Of a stretch of DNA of 64,000 nucleotides, positions 18,546 to 27,952 are shown one piece after another (position 1 is the first letter of the stretch; each line of letters starts with the position of its first letter). The stretch comes from an uncultured Sterolibacteriaceae bacterium (GTDB lineage Bacteria; Pseudomonadota; Gammaproteobacteria; Burkholderiales; Rhodocyclaceae): positions 1-64,000 of the forward strand of contig CALARK010000021.1 of assembly GCA_937888595.1 (NCBI GenBank). The letters are read 5' to 3'. Made by a program: the position numbers and the translations under genes. A model generated the notes under the pieces. That model saw only the letters and a program-made list of their open reading frames with translations, was not told where the DNA came from and made no database searches.

Positions 18546-21500
18546 CGGGCAGGCTTTCCGCGGCGCATGGCCATCCAGTAGAGAAGGGGTATGACGAACA
18601 GCGTCAGCACCGTGGAGAAGGCAAGTCCCCAGACGATGGACGCGGCCACCGGCCCCCACAGCAGCGACTTGCCTGCCAGCCCGAAAGCCAGCGAGAACAG
18701 GCCGCCGATGGTGGTGACCGAGGTGATCAGGATCGGCACGACGCGGCGCCGCGCGGCATAGACCGCGGCGTGCAGCACGCTCATGCCGCCGGCCAGCCGC
18801 TCGTTGGCGGCGTCGATCAGCACGATCGCCGAGTTCACCGCGATGCCGGTCAGCGCGATGACACCGTAGAGCGTGTAGAGCGACAGCGGGATGCGCGAGA
18901 CGAGCAGGCCGAGCGCGACGCCGGTGAAGGCGAGCGGCACGGTGACGAGGATCAGCAGCGGCTGCCAGTAGCTGCGGAACTGCGCGGCGAGGATCAGGTA
19001 GATCAGGCCGATGCCGAGCAGGAACAGCCACTTCATCGCCTCCAGGCTTTCGCGGATGTCTTCCATCTCGCCGCTGAAGTCGATGGTCGTGTTCGGGAAC
19101 TGCGCCGCCACAGTGTCCCATCCGGCGCGGATCTGCCGGTCGGCGGCGGCGGTATCCGTCGTCTCCTTGTCGAGGTCGGCCTCGACGGTGATCGCCCGCA
19201 ACAGGTTGTAGTGCTTGATGACGCCCTTGCCGGCCTTCGTTTCCGCATTCACCAGCGCGCCGAGCGTCGTCGTCTGGCCATTGCCCGCAGTGCCGATGGC
19301 AACCGGATGGTCGAGCAGGTTGAAGATGTCCGCGCCGACATGGCCGGGCGTCCGGCCGTCGCCGCGGTGCTTCGCGCGCACGCGCAGCTCGAGCTTCTCG
19401 CCGAGGTCGCGCGTCACCGCGACGATCTCGCCGTCGACGGCGAGGCGCACCAGCCGCGCCACCTTGCCGGCATCGAGGCCGGCCGCGCGCAGCGCCTCGC
19501 GGTCGAGCTCGAGCACCAGCTGGGGGCGGCCGGGCACATCGTCGTCGACCACATCCTTGGCGCCCGGCACCGCCTGGACGATGCGCAGCAGCGCATCGGC
19601 GGCGGCGCGCAGCTCGAGGGGATCGTCGCCGCGCACCCGCACGCGCACCGGCTTGGTCAGCGGCGGCCCGCCGGACAGCATCGTGAACGAGATCTTGCCG
19701 GGACTCGGCAGCGCCTCGATGTCGGCCCGCATCGCGGCGACGATCTCCTCGACGCCGCGCCCGCCGGACTGCGGCAGCAGCGAGACCACCACCTGGCCGT
19801 AGATCTCGCCGTAGAGGGGCTCGGTATCGGTGAACTTCACCCCGGCGTAGGCGGCGGTATTGCGTGCCTCGCCGGGCTGCAGGTGCCGCTTCACCGCCGT
19901 CTCGAGCCGCTCGGCCTCGCGCAGGCTCGCCTCGATCGGGGCGCCGGCCGGCATGTCCACATTGACGTAGAAGACGCGCAGGGGGTCGAAGGCGAAGAAC
20001 TGGATGCGCACCATGCCCGTCGCCACCGCCGCGACGGCCAGCGCCAGCATCAGCGCGGCGACGGCCAGCGACCGGCGCGGTCGCCGCATCACGGCGATCA
20101 GCCAGCGCGAGTACTTCACGCGCAGCCGGTGGTTGAACCGCGCGCGCCAGTCGTCCGCCGCCGGCACCGCGCTTCGGCTCGCCGTGACGACATGCACCGG
20201 CAGGATCCAGTAGGCCTCGATCAGGCTGATCGCCAGCGCCAGCGTGACGATGAAGGGAATCACGAACATGAACTTGCCGACGATGCCGGGCAGCAGCATC
20301 AGCGGCAGGAAGGCCGCCATCGTCGTCAGCACCGCCGAGGACACCGGCGCGATCACCTCGCGCATCGCGTCGATCGAAGCCTCGATGGCGGCCATGCCGC
20401 GCTGCATCTTGTAGTAGATGGCCTCGACCACCACCACGGCATCGTCGACCAGCATGCCGAGCGCGATCACCACGCCGAGGAGCACCGAGATGTTGAGGGT
20501 GTAGCCGAGCGCGCCGAGGATCGCGAAGGTGCCGGCCAGCGAGAACGGAATGCCCAGCGCGACCAGTGCGGCGATGCGCCCGCCGAGGAACAGCCAGCAG
20601 CTCGCCAGCACCACCAGCAGGCCGACCAGCGCATTGGATTCCATGATGCGGATCGACTCGCGCGTTGGAATGGTCTGGTCGTCGAGCAGCTGCAGCTGGA
20701 TGCCCTCGGCGGCCAGCACCGGGTTCTTCTCCGCGATGAAACCGCGGATGCGGCCGAGCAGATCCAGCGTATTGATGCGACTCTTCTTCGTGATCGCCAG
20801 CATCACCGCCGGCCGGCCCGCGTAGCTCGCGAGGCTGCCCGCCTTGGCGCGCGCCCGTGACACCTCGGCGACGCTGGCGAGCGGTACCTGCGCGGTACCG
20901 CGACCCACCGGGATCTCCGCCACGCGCTCGGGGTCGACGTGCTGGCCGACCACTCGCACCAGCCAGGCCTCGCGACCGTTCTCCTCACCCGCTTCCGCCT
21001 TGCCGGCGAAGGTATCGCGGAACCAGGCGTAGGCGGCATCGGCGACGTCCGTGCCGTTGAGGCCGCGATTGGCCAGCGCTACCGGATCGAATTCGACGAG
21101 CAGCTCCGGGTCGCGCAGGCCGGTGGCGAACACCTGGTCGATGCCGGCCATGCGCTCGAGATCGTCGCGCAGCGTCTTGGCACGCCAGCGCAGCACCTCG
21201 TCGGCCGCCTGCCCGGTGACCAGCACCAGCGCGGTGGGAAAGCCGTTCGAAGTGGTCACCTCGAGCACGCGCGGATCCTTGGCTTCGGGGGGCAGATCGC
21301 TCTTCGCCTTGTTCTGGATGTCGCGCCGCAGGTCGTTCACGCGCTTGTCGAAAACGCGCTCGGAAATCTCGTGGAAGCGCACGAGGATGTTGGACACGTT
21401 CTCGCGCGACGACGACGACGAGAAGCGCACGTCGGCGACCCCCTTGATCGCATCCTCGAGCGGCTTGGTGACCCGCTTCTCGACGTCCTCGGCCGACGCC

Positions 21501-21658
21501 CCCGGCAGGATCGTCGTGATCATGACCCAGTTGAAGTTGATCTCCGGGTCCTGCTCGCGGGGCATCGCCAGATAGGCGAACACGCCCATCGCCAGCACCA
21601 CCAGGAAGGCGATGTTGGCGAGCGGGTGATTTTCCAGCAGGCGCCGGTAGAGCGTCAT
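18542..21658 (-). CDS. RND efflux transporter permease (first pump)
   Basis: A 1038-aa HAE1-type permease, distinct in sequence from the downstream pump. It shows MPREQDPEINFNWVMITTILPGASAEDVE at the first periplasmic loop and GVVIALGMLVDDAVVVVEAIYYKM with the proton-relay acids, and LTGIAVNSAIVLIDAANERL in the second half. Two different pumps in one operon could assemble as a heteromer (as MdtBC does) or act separately. Each here has its own adaptor, which favours separate pumps. Confidence 0.93.
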   Translation of the reverse strand: MTLYRRLLENHPLANIAFLVVLAMGVFAYLAMPREQDPEINFNWVMITTILPGASAEDVEKRVTKPLEDAIKGVADVRFSSSSSRENVSNILVRFHEISERVFDKRVNDLRRDIQNKAKSDLPPEAKDPRVLEVTTSNGFPTALVLVTGQAADEVLRWRAKTLRDDLERMAGIDQVFATGLRDPELLVEFDPVALANRGLNGTDVADAAYAWFRDTFAGKAEAGEENGREAWLVRVVGQHVDPERVAEIPVGRGTAQVPLASVAEVSRARAKAGSLASYAGRPAVMLAITKKSRINTLDLLGRIRGFIAEKNPVLAAEGIQLQLLDDQTIPTRESIRIMESNALVGLLVVLASCWLFLGGRIAALVALGIPFSLAGTFAILGALGYTLNISVLLGVVIALGMLVDDAVVVVEAIYYKMQRGMAAIEASIDAMREVIAPVSSAVLTTMAAFLPLMLLPGIVGKFMFVIPFIVTLALAISLIEAYWILPVHVVTASRSAVPAADDWRARFNHRLRVKYSRWLIAVMRRPRRSLAVAALMLALAVAAVATGMVRIQFFAFDPLRVFYVNVDMPAGAPIEASLREAERLETAVKRHLQPGEARNTAAYAGVKFTDTEPLYGEIYGQVVVSLLPQSGGRGVEEIVAAMRADIEALPSPGKISFTMLSGGPPLTKPVRVRVRGDDPLELRAAADALLRIVQAVPGAKDVVDDDVPGRPQLVLELDREALRAAGLDAGKVARLVRLAVDGEIVAVTRDLGEKLELRVRAKHRGDGRTPGHVGADIFNLLDHPVAIGTAGNGQTTTLGALVNAETKAGKGVIKHYNLLRAITVEADLDKETTDTAAADRQIRAGWDTVAAQFPNTTIDFSGEMEDIRESLEAMKWLFLLGIGLIYLILAAQFRSYWQPLLILVTVPLAFTGVALGLLVSRIPLSLYTLYGVIALTGIAVNSAIVLIDAANERLAGGMSVLHAAVYAARRRVVPILITSVTTIGGLFSLAFGLAGKSLLWGPVAASIVWGLAFSTVLTLFVIPLLYWMAMRRGKPAR

Positions 21659-22692
21659 TTCAGCGTTGCGCCATCCTGCAGGGCATGGCGTCCCTGCGTC
21701 ACCACCTGCGCGTCGGCCGGCAGGTCGTGCGGCGCCGGCCGGCCTTCCTGCGCCTGAGGCAGGACATGGAAGCGCGCCTTGCCGTCCGCTGCGACAAACA
21801 CGCCGTAGCGGCCTTCGCGCCGCACCAGCAGATCAGCCGGCAGATGGGACTGCGGGTCGCGCCAGACCAGCCGGCCTTCCGTGCCGGCAGCCGGTGGCGG
21901 GCCGGCGAAGCGCAGCCGCGCCTCGATGCTGCGCGATTCGCGATTGACCGCGGGCGAGACGCGCAGCAATGCTACCGGTTGGCGTTGGTCCGCGAACACG
22001 AAAGTCGGCGGCGGCGCGACGGCGCCCGCCAGTGATTCCGCATCGCGCGGCTGCAGCTGGGCGGCCAGCTCGAGCTGGCCGACATCGACGAGCATCAGCA
22101 GGATGCCGCCGGGCGTCGCCAGTTCGCCGACCTGCCCGGTGCGGCTACGCACGACTGCATCGAAGGGCGCTCGCAGCACATGCTTGTCGAGCATCCGGCG
22201 GGCGGTATCGCGCTGTGCCGTCGCCGCCCGCAGGTCGGCGGCTGCGGCGGCCAGCTCCGTTTCGCGCAGGGCCAGCGCCTCCGCCGAGTAGAAGTTGCGG
22301 TCGCGCAGGGCGCGTGCCCGTTCGAATTGGCCGCGCGCCTGCGCGTGGCGCGCCGCGGCCTGTGCCAGCGCGGCTTCGGCACGTTCCAGCGCCAGTTCCG
22401 CATCACGCGGGTCGAGCCTTGCGACGACCTCGCCGCGCTTCACGCGCTGCCCGACATCGGCCGGCAGGGCGAGTATCCGCGCCGCGACTTCAGCGGACAG
22501 ACGTGCCTCGTTCTTGCCGACCACGGCCGCCGGCGCGTTGCGCTCGGGATGAATCGCCACCTCGGCGACCGTGGCCAGTTGCAGCAGGGGACTGGCCGCT
22601 GGTGCTGCCGGTTTGGCCGTTTCGCTGTCGTCGCCGCAGGCGGCCAGCAGCAGGCAGGTGCCAATTGTCATAACGAGCGTGGCGCGATTCAT
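21655..22692 (-). CDS. RND periplasmic adaptor lipoprotein (first)
   Basis: A 345-aa membrane-fusion lipoprotein with lipobox LLLAACGD, the lipoyl half GRILALPADVGQRVK-like segment and the helical hairpin (ELALERAEAALAQAAARHAQA). The dispersed repeat encodes VAPPPTF before FADQRQPV. It overlaps tetR and the pump gene by 4 bp each, so it belongs to one transcript. Confidence 0.92.
   Translation of the reverse strand: MNRATLVMTIGTCLLLAACGDDSETAKPAAPAASPLLQLATVAEVAIHPERNAPAAVVGKNEARLSAEVAARILALPADVGQRVKRGEVVARLDPRDAELALERAEAALAQAAARHAQARGQFERARALRDRNFYSAEALALRETELAAAAADLRAATAQRDTARRMLDKHVLRAPFDAVVRSRTGQVGELATPGGILLMLVDVGQLELAAQLQPRDAESLAGAVAPPPTFVFADQRQPVALLRVSPAVNRESRSIEARLRFAGPPPAAGTEGRLVWRDPQSHLPADLLVRREGRYGVFVAADGKARFHVLPQAQEGRPAPHDLPADAQVVTQGRHALQDGATLK
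22001..22023 (+). repeat. 23-bp dispersed repeat, copy 4 (in adaptor gene)
   Basis: AAAGTCGGCGG-C-GGCGCGACGGC, two differences from consensus. The gene reads AVAPPPTF. Confidence 0.75.
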
Positions 22693-23384
22693 CGAATTTT
22701 CCTCGCCGGCGGCTCACCGCACAGGCCGCCCAGCATGATGTCGAAGTACGTGGAGAAGTAGGCCTCGTCGCCCACACCCGCCTCGGTGCAGCAATCGATC
22801 GAATGGCGCCAGATCATGCGCATGAGCAGGGGACCGATCACGATATGGATGGCCGCATTGACGTCAGCGACGCGGAATTCGCCCCTCGCCACGCCGCGCT
22901 CGATGACGCTGCGGATCAGGGCCGTGCCGCGCAGGATCACCTCGGCGTGATAGAAGCGGGCGATCTCCGGGAAATTGTGCGCCTCGGAGAACACCAGTTT
23001 CGGAATGCCGCCGATGCGTTGCGAACCGATCAGGCGCCACATCCCGGCCACCACCTCCCGCAACAGGTCGACTGCAGGACCGGAGAAGCGATCGACCAGC
23101 GCTTCGCCTTCCGTCAGGGCCGGCAGCAGACCTTCGCGCACCACCGCCTTGAACAGGGCTTCCTTGCCATCGAAGTAGAGGTAGAGCGTCCCCTTCGACA
23201 CGCCGGCGCGGGCGGCGACATCTTCCAGACGAGTGGCGGCGTAGCCCTTGTCGACGAACAGGTCGAGCGCGGCCGCCGTGAGTTCGGCAGGGCGCGCCTC
23301 TTTGCGGCGACGGCGGACAGGGGCCGCAGTGACAGCAGTGGCAACGGCGGCGGCAGTAGCAGCGGAGGCAGTGGATCGCGACAT
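22689..23384 (-). CDS. TetR-family regulator of the RND efflux operon
   Basis: A 231-aa repressor whose DNA-binding region (about 35-80) contains RLEDVAARAGVSKGTLYLYFDGKEALF. The C-terminal part would bind an inducing ligand. A long Ala/Thr-rich N-terminal tail precedes the domain, so a later start is possible. It is the first gene of the efflux operon, and a palindromic operator lies 14-35 bases upstream, which suggests autorepression of the whole operon. Confidence 0.92.
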   Translation of the reverse strand: MSRSTASAATAAAVATAVTAAPVRRRRKEARPAELTAAALDLFVDKGYAATRLEDVAARAGVSKGTLYLYFDGKEALFKAVVREGLLPALTEGEALVDRFSGPAVDLLREVVAGMWRLIGSQRIGGIPKLVFSEAHNFPEIARFYHAEVILRGTALIRSVIERGVARGEFRVADVNAAIHIVIGPLLMRMIWRHSIDCCTEAGVGDEAYFSTYFDIMLGGLCGEPPARKIR

Positions 23385-23397
23385 GCGCAGGCGAACG

Positions 23398-23419
23398 TTA
23401 ATGACCGAAGGGTCAGTAA
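23398..23419. promoter_or_regulatory. TetR-type operator upstream of the efflux operon
   Basis: TTA-A-TGACC-GAAG-GGTCA-G-TAA is an inverted repeat, perfect except for one pair. TGACCNNNNGGTCA flanked by TTA/TAA is the form bound by TetR-family repressors of RND pumps in several proteobacteria. It lies directly in front of the tetR gene. Confidence 0.75.
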
Positions 23420-23465
23420 TCTATTCGCCGCCGCCGTCGCTGTCAAATATGGGCTGGGAATCCGC

Positions 23466-26207
23466 CTAGAACTCTTCCCACTCCTCGTCGTCGTCGGCCA
23501 GGTGGGGCGGGGGGAGTTTGGCCGTGGCCGGCTTCGCTGCCGGCTTCGCCGGCGCCGTCCCGCCAGCGCCGACTTTCTGCCCCAGTTGCTTGGGCGTGAC
23601 GTCCCGCAGCGCCGGTCCCGGCAGGGTCGTGCCTTCGTCGAGCTTGAACATGCTCACCGCCTGTACCAGCCCGCTGGCCTGTTCTTCGAGGCTTTCGGCC
23701 GCCGCCGCGGCTTCTTCGACCAGCGCGGCGTTCTGTTGCGTGACTTCGTCCATCTGGCTGACGGCCTGGGTGACTTGTTCGATGCCGCTGCTTTGTTCGC
23801 GGCTGGCGTTGGTGATGTCCATGACCAGTTTGGCGACTTGCTGGAAGCTGGTGACGACTTCGTCCATGGTGGTGCCGGCTTCGTTCACCAGTTGCGCGCC
23901 GCCTTCGACTTTGTCGACGGATTCGCCGATCAGTTGTTTGATTTCCTTGGCCGCCGTGGCGCTCCTTTGTGCAAGGTTGCGTACTTCGGTGGCGACGACG
24001 GCGAAGCCTCGGCCTTGTTCGCCGGCCCGCGCGGCTTCGACGGCCGCGTTCAGGGCGAGGATGTTGGTCTGGAAGGCGATGCTGTCGATGACGCCGACGA
24101 TGTCGGCGATTTTCTTGGAGCTGGCCTGGATGCCGCTCATGGTGTCGACGACTTGTTTGACCATCTGCCCGCCGCGCGTGGCGATTTCGTTGCTGCTGGT
24201 GGCCAGTTCGTTGGCTTTGCGGGCGTTGTCGGCGTTCTGCCGCACGGTGGCGTTGAGTTCTTCCATCGAGCTGGCCGTCTCTTCGAGGCTGCTGGCTTGT
24301 TCTTCGGTCCGGCTCGAGAGGTCCTGGTTGCCGGCCGCGATTTCCTGCGCCGCCGTGTTGATGGCTTCCGTCGCTTCCTTGATCCGCCCCACCACTTCGC
24401 GCAGACGCTCGACCGTGGTGTTGGTGTCGTCTTTCAGTTGGCCGAAGGTGCCGTGGTAGTCCGCTTCGATCTGGCGCGTCAGGTCGCCGTTGGCGACGCG
24501 GTTGAGTACTTCCGAGGTGGTCTGCAAGGCGCTGGCGGTGGTGTCGAGCAGGAGGTTCATGCTGCGTGCGAGGCCGGCGAAGAAGCCGCTCTTGCCGTCG
24601 GGGTTGACGCGCACGGACAGGTCACCCAGCGAAGCGGCCTGGACGAGTTCCTGGACTTCCTGTTCGACCTGGACTTCGGTGGTGCGGTCCTGCCATTCGG
24701 CGACGGAGCCGAGCCGTTCGCCATCGGCACCGAAAACAGGGTTGGCGGTGACGGTCATGTGCCGGACGCCGATTTGCAGCTGGGCGGTATGGGGCCGGGC
24801 CAGTTCGTCGAGCAACCGGGCCTGGTGCGCCGGATTCTTGTGGAAGACGTCGATGTTGGTGCCGACCAGCTTGTCGGCATCGAAGTCCGGCAGCTGCGCG
24901 CGGATGTCCGCTTCCGCCGCCTTGAGGATCGATTCCACCGACCGGTTCGTGTAGATGATCGTCCGCCCCGGATCCGCGATCATCACGCCGGTGCTGACGT
25001 TGTCCAGCGCGATGCGGATGCGCTGGTTCTCGGTGGCGACCTTCCGCTCCGCTTCGATCCGGTCACGCAGTTCGGTCTGCATGCGGTTCATCGACGCAAG
25101 GATGCTGTCGTCGTCACCCGGTTTCAACGCCAGCGTGTTGTCGAGCTTGCCGCCCGCGACGGCATGCGCAAAGTCGACCGCGGTTTCAGGCTCGCCGCCG
25201 ATCTGGCCCATGATGCGCTGCGTGATGCGATGCGCGATGAGCAGGATGAAGAGACCAGAGACCAGCGTGGCCAGCCCGTAGAACCAGGCGATCAGCTTGC
25301 TCGAAGATTGCAGCTCGCGCATGGCCTCGGTGAGATCGGTTGCCTGCCGGTCCTCGACCTGCTTCATCAGGTCGATGCGGCCGGTCGCCGCCGCGAACCA
25401 CTGCTTTGCCGGCCGGCCGAGCGATTCAGCCTGCAGGCTGTCGATGGCATGCTGCTTGGTGGCGGCGACCTCATCGACCACCGCCCCGCGAATGGTCTCG
25501 TCAGCGAACTGCACATGGTCTGTGCTCGCATACTGCCTGAAAACGCCGAACCAGGTGTCCTGCTCGGCGGCGTTGCGCAGGAAGCGGATGAGGATCGGCG
25601 GCGTGAAGCGATCGGCACCGAAGGCGTTCGAAAGCAGGGCGCGCTCGATGCCGGCCCGTTCCTTGGCTTGCAGCAGGCCGACGTAGGCGGTGGCGGCACG
25701 CGAGATGTCCTTGTCGGAACTCAGCGTGGCGAGCTGGCCGGGAACCTGCAGCAGCGTCGCGATGGTCTTGCTGTAGTAGCCGATCGCGTCAGCCCCGGGA
25801 ATCGACAAATCGGTCACGGCCCGCCGCTTCGCGTCGAGCCCGTCGAGGAGCTGCCTGCCTTCGCCCACCAGTTCGGCCATCCGCGGCCCGAAGTGGGCAG
25901 CGTCGAATGCCGCCAGGTCGGCGGCCAGTTCCCGCTGGCGCGCCATGCTCGCTTCGCGCTGCGCGGGGAGCTCCTTGGCGAAGCTCGCCCCCTGGCTGCC
26001 GAGGTAGCCCGCACTCATGCCCCGCTCCTTCTGCAGCTCATGCACCAAGGCCCCGACACGCGTCGCGACCGATACGAGTCCCTGCAGGCGGCCCATCTCT
26101 GCAGCCAGCGAGATTTTCTCGATCGTGTTCCAGGCCGAGACCCAGAGCAGACCTGCCAGCGGAATCGCGACCATCAGGAACAGCCTGCTGCGCAAACTCA
26201 TCTTCAT
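23466..26207 (-). CDS. Methyl-accepting chemotaxis protein with nitrate-sensor (NIT) and PAS domains
   Basis: A chemoreceptor of 913 aa. After TM1 (about 7-26) comes a periplasmic helical domain of about 260 aa with LQKERGMSAGYLGSQG, the signature of NIT nitrate/nitrite-sensing domains. Then follow TM2, a HAMP segment, a cytoplasmic PAS domain (LDNVSTGVMIADPGRTIIYTN) and the signalling hairpin with tip EQGRGFAVVATEVRNLAQRSA. The C-terminus ends EEWEEF, matching the WxxF-type tether that docks the CheR methyltransferase. The linker before it contains a dispersed-repeat copy (QKVGAGGTA). ATG 26207 has a GGAG ribosome site. Confidence 0.92.
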   Translation of the reverse strand: MKMSLRSRLFLMVAIPLAGLLWVSAWNTIEKISLAAEMGRLQGLVSVATRVGALVHELQKERGMSAGYLGSQGASFAKELPAQREASMARQRELAADLAAFDAAHFGPRMAELVGEGRQLLDGLDAKRRAVTDLSIPGADAIGYYSKTIATLLQVPGQLATLSSDKDISRAATAYVGLLQAKERAGIERALLSNAFGADRFTPPILIRFLRNAAEQDTWFGVFRQYASTDHVQFADETIRGAVVDEVAATKQHAIDSLQAESLGRPAKQWFAAATGRIDLMKQVEDRQATDLTEAMRELQSSSKLIAWFYGLATLVSGLFILLIAHRITQRIMGQIGGEPETAVDFAHAVAGGKLDNTLALKPGDDDSILASMNRMQTELRDRIEAERKVATENQRIRIALDNVSTGVMIADPGRTIIYTNRSVESILKAAEADIRAQLPDFDADKLVGTNIDVFHKNPAHQARLLDELARPHTAQLQIGVRHMTVTANPVFGADGERLGSVAEWQDRTTEVQVEQEVQELVQAASLGDLSVRVNPDGKSGFFAGLARSMNLLLDTTASALQTTSEVLNRVANGDLTRQIEADYHGTFGQLKDDTNTTVERLREVVGRIKEATEAINTAAQEIAAGNQDLSSRTEEQASSLEETASSMEELNATVRQNADNARKANELATSSNEIATRGGQMVKQVVDTMSGIQASSKKIADIVGVIDSIAFQTNILALNAAVEAARAGEQGRGFAVVATEVRNLAQRSATAAKEIKQLIGESVDKVEGGAQLVNEAGTTMDEVVTSFQQVAKLVMDITNASREQSSGIEQVTQAVSQMDEVTQQNAALVEEAAAAAESLEEQASGLVQAVSMFKLDEGTTLPGPALRDVTPKQLGQKVGAGGTAPAKPAAKPATAKLPPPHLADDDEEWEEF
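23554..23576 (-). repeat. 23-bp dispersed repeat, copy 5 (in chemoreceptor gene)
   Basis: GCCGTCCCGCC-A-GCGCCGACTTT, an exact consensus copy. It is read as KVGAGGTA in the flexible C-terminal linker. Confidence 0.95.
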
Positions 26208-26227
26208 CGCCCTCTCCTTCGCGGCAA

Positions 26228-26248
26228 CCGGATGCTGCGCGCATCCGG
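26228..26248. other. Perfect stem-loop in the chemoreceptor leader
   Basis: CCGGATGC-TGCGC-GCATCCGG forms an 8-bp stem with a 5-base loop, 20 bases upstream of the chemoreceptor ATG. There is no U-tract, so it is not a standard terminator. It may affect translation or be an operator. Confidence 0.55.
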
Positions 26249-26422
26249 CTATCCCTTTCGTGGAACAGGAAATGCTAGGCGCCACGCCTGCAGCTTCCCT
26301 TATCGCAGATCAAGGATACCCGGTGCTGGACGCAACCGGCGTTGGGAAAAGTCGGCCCGGCGACAATTGCGGCCGCGACAGCCGATAGAATCACGGCATC
26401 AACCGCAGGGAGTGCAATCGCC

Positions 26423-26728
26423 ATGTCGAGTATCGTCAATGTCGTTTTCGACCGCAGCCGCGAATACGAACTCATCGCCCACGGCGGCATGTCGCGCGAC
26501 GACGCCAATCTCTGGCTCGATGCGCAGTGGGAAGCGCTGGAGTGCGAGCCGACCAACCCGATGGGGAAGGTGCTCGTCCTCGATCGCATTCTCGGCGTCG
26601 CCCTGTATGCCGGCGAAAAGCACTTCGAAGCCGGCGACGACTGGGCCAAGCGCTATGCCGAGGCCGTCATCGCCGTGCTGGACCGTCCCGCCGTGCGCAT
26701 CGACGTCGCCGACCGCATCGTCGGCTGA
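26423..26728 (+). CDS. Conserved hypothetical protein, 101 aa
   Basis: A small soluble acidic protein (MSSIVNVVFDRS..., ending RIDVADRIVG) with no motif that I recognise and no signal peptide or TM segment. It stands alone on the plus strand between two minus-strand genes. A GGGAG ribosome site precedes the ATG. The 215-bp interval upstream holds the chemoreceptor leader hairpin and, at 26347, a short partial likeness (AAAAGTCGGCCCGGCG) to the dispersed repeat. Confidence 0.75.
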   Translation: MSSIVNVVFDRSREYELIAHGGMSRDDANLWLDAQWEALECEPTNPMGKVLVLDRILGVALYAGEKHFEAGDDWAKRYAEAVIAVLDRPAVRIDVADRIVG

Positions 26729-26747
26729 GTTCCGCCAACCGCGCCGG

Positions 26748-27335
26748 TCAGCCCGCTTCCTGCTCAAGAAAGCGGTAGATCGCGTCCAGGCGGGCGATGC
26801 CGTCATCCATTTCCAGCACGCGCTGGCGCAATTCCAGCGGCAGCGGCAGCAGCTCCGCCCAGCGATCGGCCACCCAGGCCGCATCGTAGAAACGGTAGGG
26901 TTGCGGCGGCGCATCCTCCAGCGCATCGATCAGTCCGCGCAGCATCGGCACCAGCCGGGCGTAGTCGCCGGGAATCGGCGTGACGGGCGGCTCGGGCAGG
27001 ATATCCACTTCCGCACGCACCAGCCCGTCCGGCATGGTGCGATGGTCGACCACACGAAAACGTGCGCCGCCGTGCGTGACGACATTGAGGATGCCGAACT
27101 GCGGCATGTCCCAGTCGACGATGCTGGCCAAGGTGCCGACGCGGTGCGGCACGGCATCCTCCCCCTGTGCCACCGCCACCGCCTCGCCCCGTTCGAGCAG
27201 GCAGACGCCGAACGGCGAACCGACGCGCAGGCGCTCCTTGACCATGTCCAGGTAGCGCGTCTCGAAGACGCGCAGTTCCAGCCGGCCACCGGAGTGCAGC
27301 ACGGTATTGAGCAGGAAGAGCGGGATCTCCATCAT
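26748..27335 (-). CDS. LON-substrate-binding-domain (PUA-like) protein
   Basis: A 195-aa protein consisting of the N-terminal LON domain without the ATPase or protease parts. IPLFLLNTVLHSGGRLELRVFETRYLDMV and GVCLLERGEAVAVA are typical. Such stand-alone LON-domain proteins are common, but their role is not settled. Its ATG overlaps the ubiX stop by 4 bp, so it is the last gene of the rapZ-ubiX transcript. Confidence 0.88.
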   Translation of the reverse strand: MMEIPLFLLNTVLHSGGRLELRVFETRYLDMVKERLRVGSPFGVCLLERGEAVAVAQGEDAVPHRVGTLASIVDWDMPQFGILNVVTHGGARFRVVDHRTMPDGLVRAEVDILPEPPVTPIPGDYARLVPMLRGLIDALEDAPPQPYRFYDAAWVADRWAELLPLPLELRQRVLEMDDGIARLDAIYRFLEQEAG

Positions 27336-27952
27336 TCCGCTGGCGCCCCCCAGCGCGGCATCAGTTCGTGCGGAACGGCCAGGCGGTCGAGAATGCGGGC
27401 CACAACGAAATCCACCAGCCCGCCGATGTCGGCCGGGCGGTGGTAAAAGCCCGGACTCGGCGGCAGGATGACGGCGCCGGCGCGCGCCAGCTTCAGCATG
27501 TTCTCGAGGTGAAGCGTCGAGAAGGGCGTCTCGCGCGGTACGAGGATCAGCGGCTTGCCTTCCTTGAGCGCGACATCGGCCGCGCGCGTGATCAGGTCCT
27601 TCGCCGTGCCGGCGGCGACCTCGGCGAGCGTGCCCATGGTGCAGGGGCAGATCGCGTAGGCATCCGGCGGGTTGGAACCGGAGGCCGGCGGCGCGTTCCA
27701 GTCGTCGCGGCCGAAGACCGTCAGCCGGCTGGCGCCGTCGCCGACGAGGCCGAAACGCTCCGCGAGCAGGCGCTGCGCCTCGCGCGGCTGCGCCGGCAGC
27801 ACGAGGTCGGTCTCCTGTTTCGCGACGATCTGTGCCGCCTGCGAGTACATCAGCCAGACGCGGCAGCCGGCGGCGAGCAGGCAGTCAACGAGGCGCAGCC
27901 CGTAGGGCAGGCCGGAAGCACCGGTCCAGGCGACGGCGATGGTCTTGTTCAA
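27332..27952 (-). CDS. ubiX: Flavin prenyltransferase UbiX
   Basis: A 206-aa enzyme that makes prenylated FMN, the cofactor of the decarboxylase UbiD in ubiquinone synthesis. It shows WTGASGLPYGLRL, CPCTMGTLAEVAAGTAKDLITRAADVALKEGKPL (FMN site) and VPRETPFSTLHLENMLKLA. A TTG start at 27952 with AAGGA eight bases upstream gives the conserved N-terminus; the frame is open further upstream but unlike the family there. Confidence 0.94.
   Translation of the reverse strand: MNKTIAVAWTGASGLPYGLRLVDCLLAAGCRVWLMYSQAAQIVAKQETDLVLPAQPREAQRLLAERFGLVGDGASRLTVFGRDDWNAPPASGSNPPDAYAICPCTMGTLAEVAAGTAKDLITRAADVALKEGKPLILVPRETPFSTLHLENMLKLARAGAVILPPSPGFYHRPADIGGLVDFVVARILDRLAVPHELMPRWGAPAE

Noticed and set aside
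26347..26363. AAAAGTCGGCCCGGCG upstream of the 101-aa gene
   Set aside because: Only the first half resembles the repeat; it may be a decayed copy but is too short to count.
22803..27446. Very long open frame on the plus strand opposite tetR and the chemoreceptor
   Set aside because: Its translation is rich in Arg, Gly, His and Asp without any domain, while the minus strand encodes well-known proteins. Long antisense frames are a side effect of high GC codon use.
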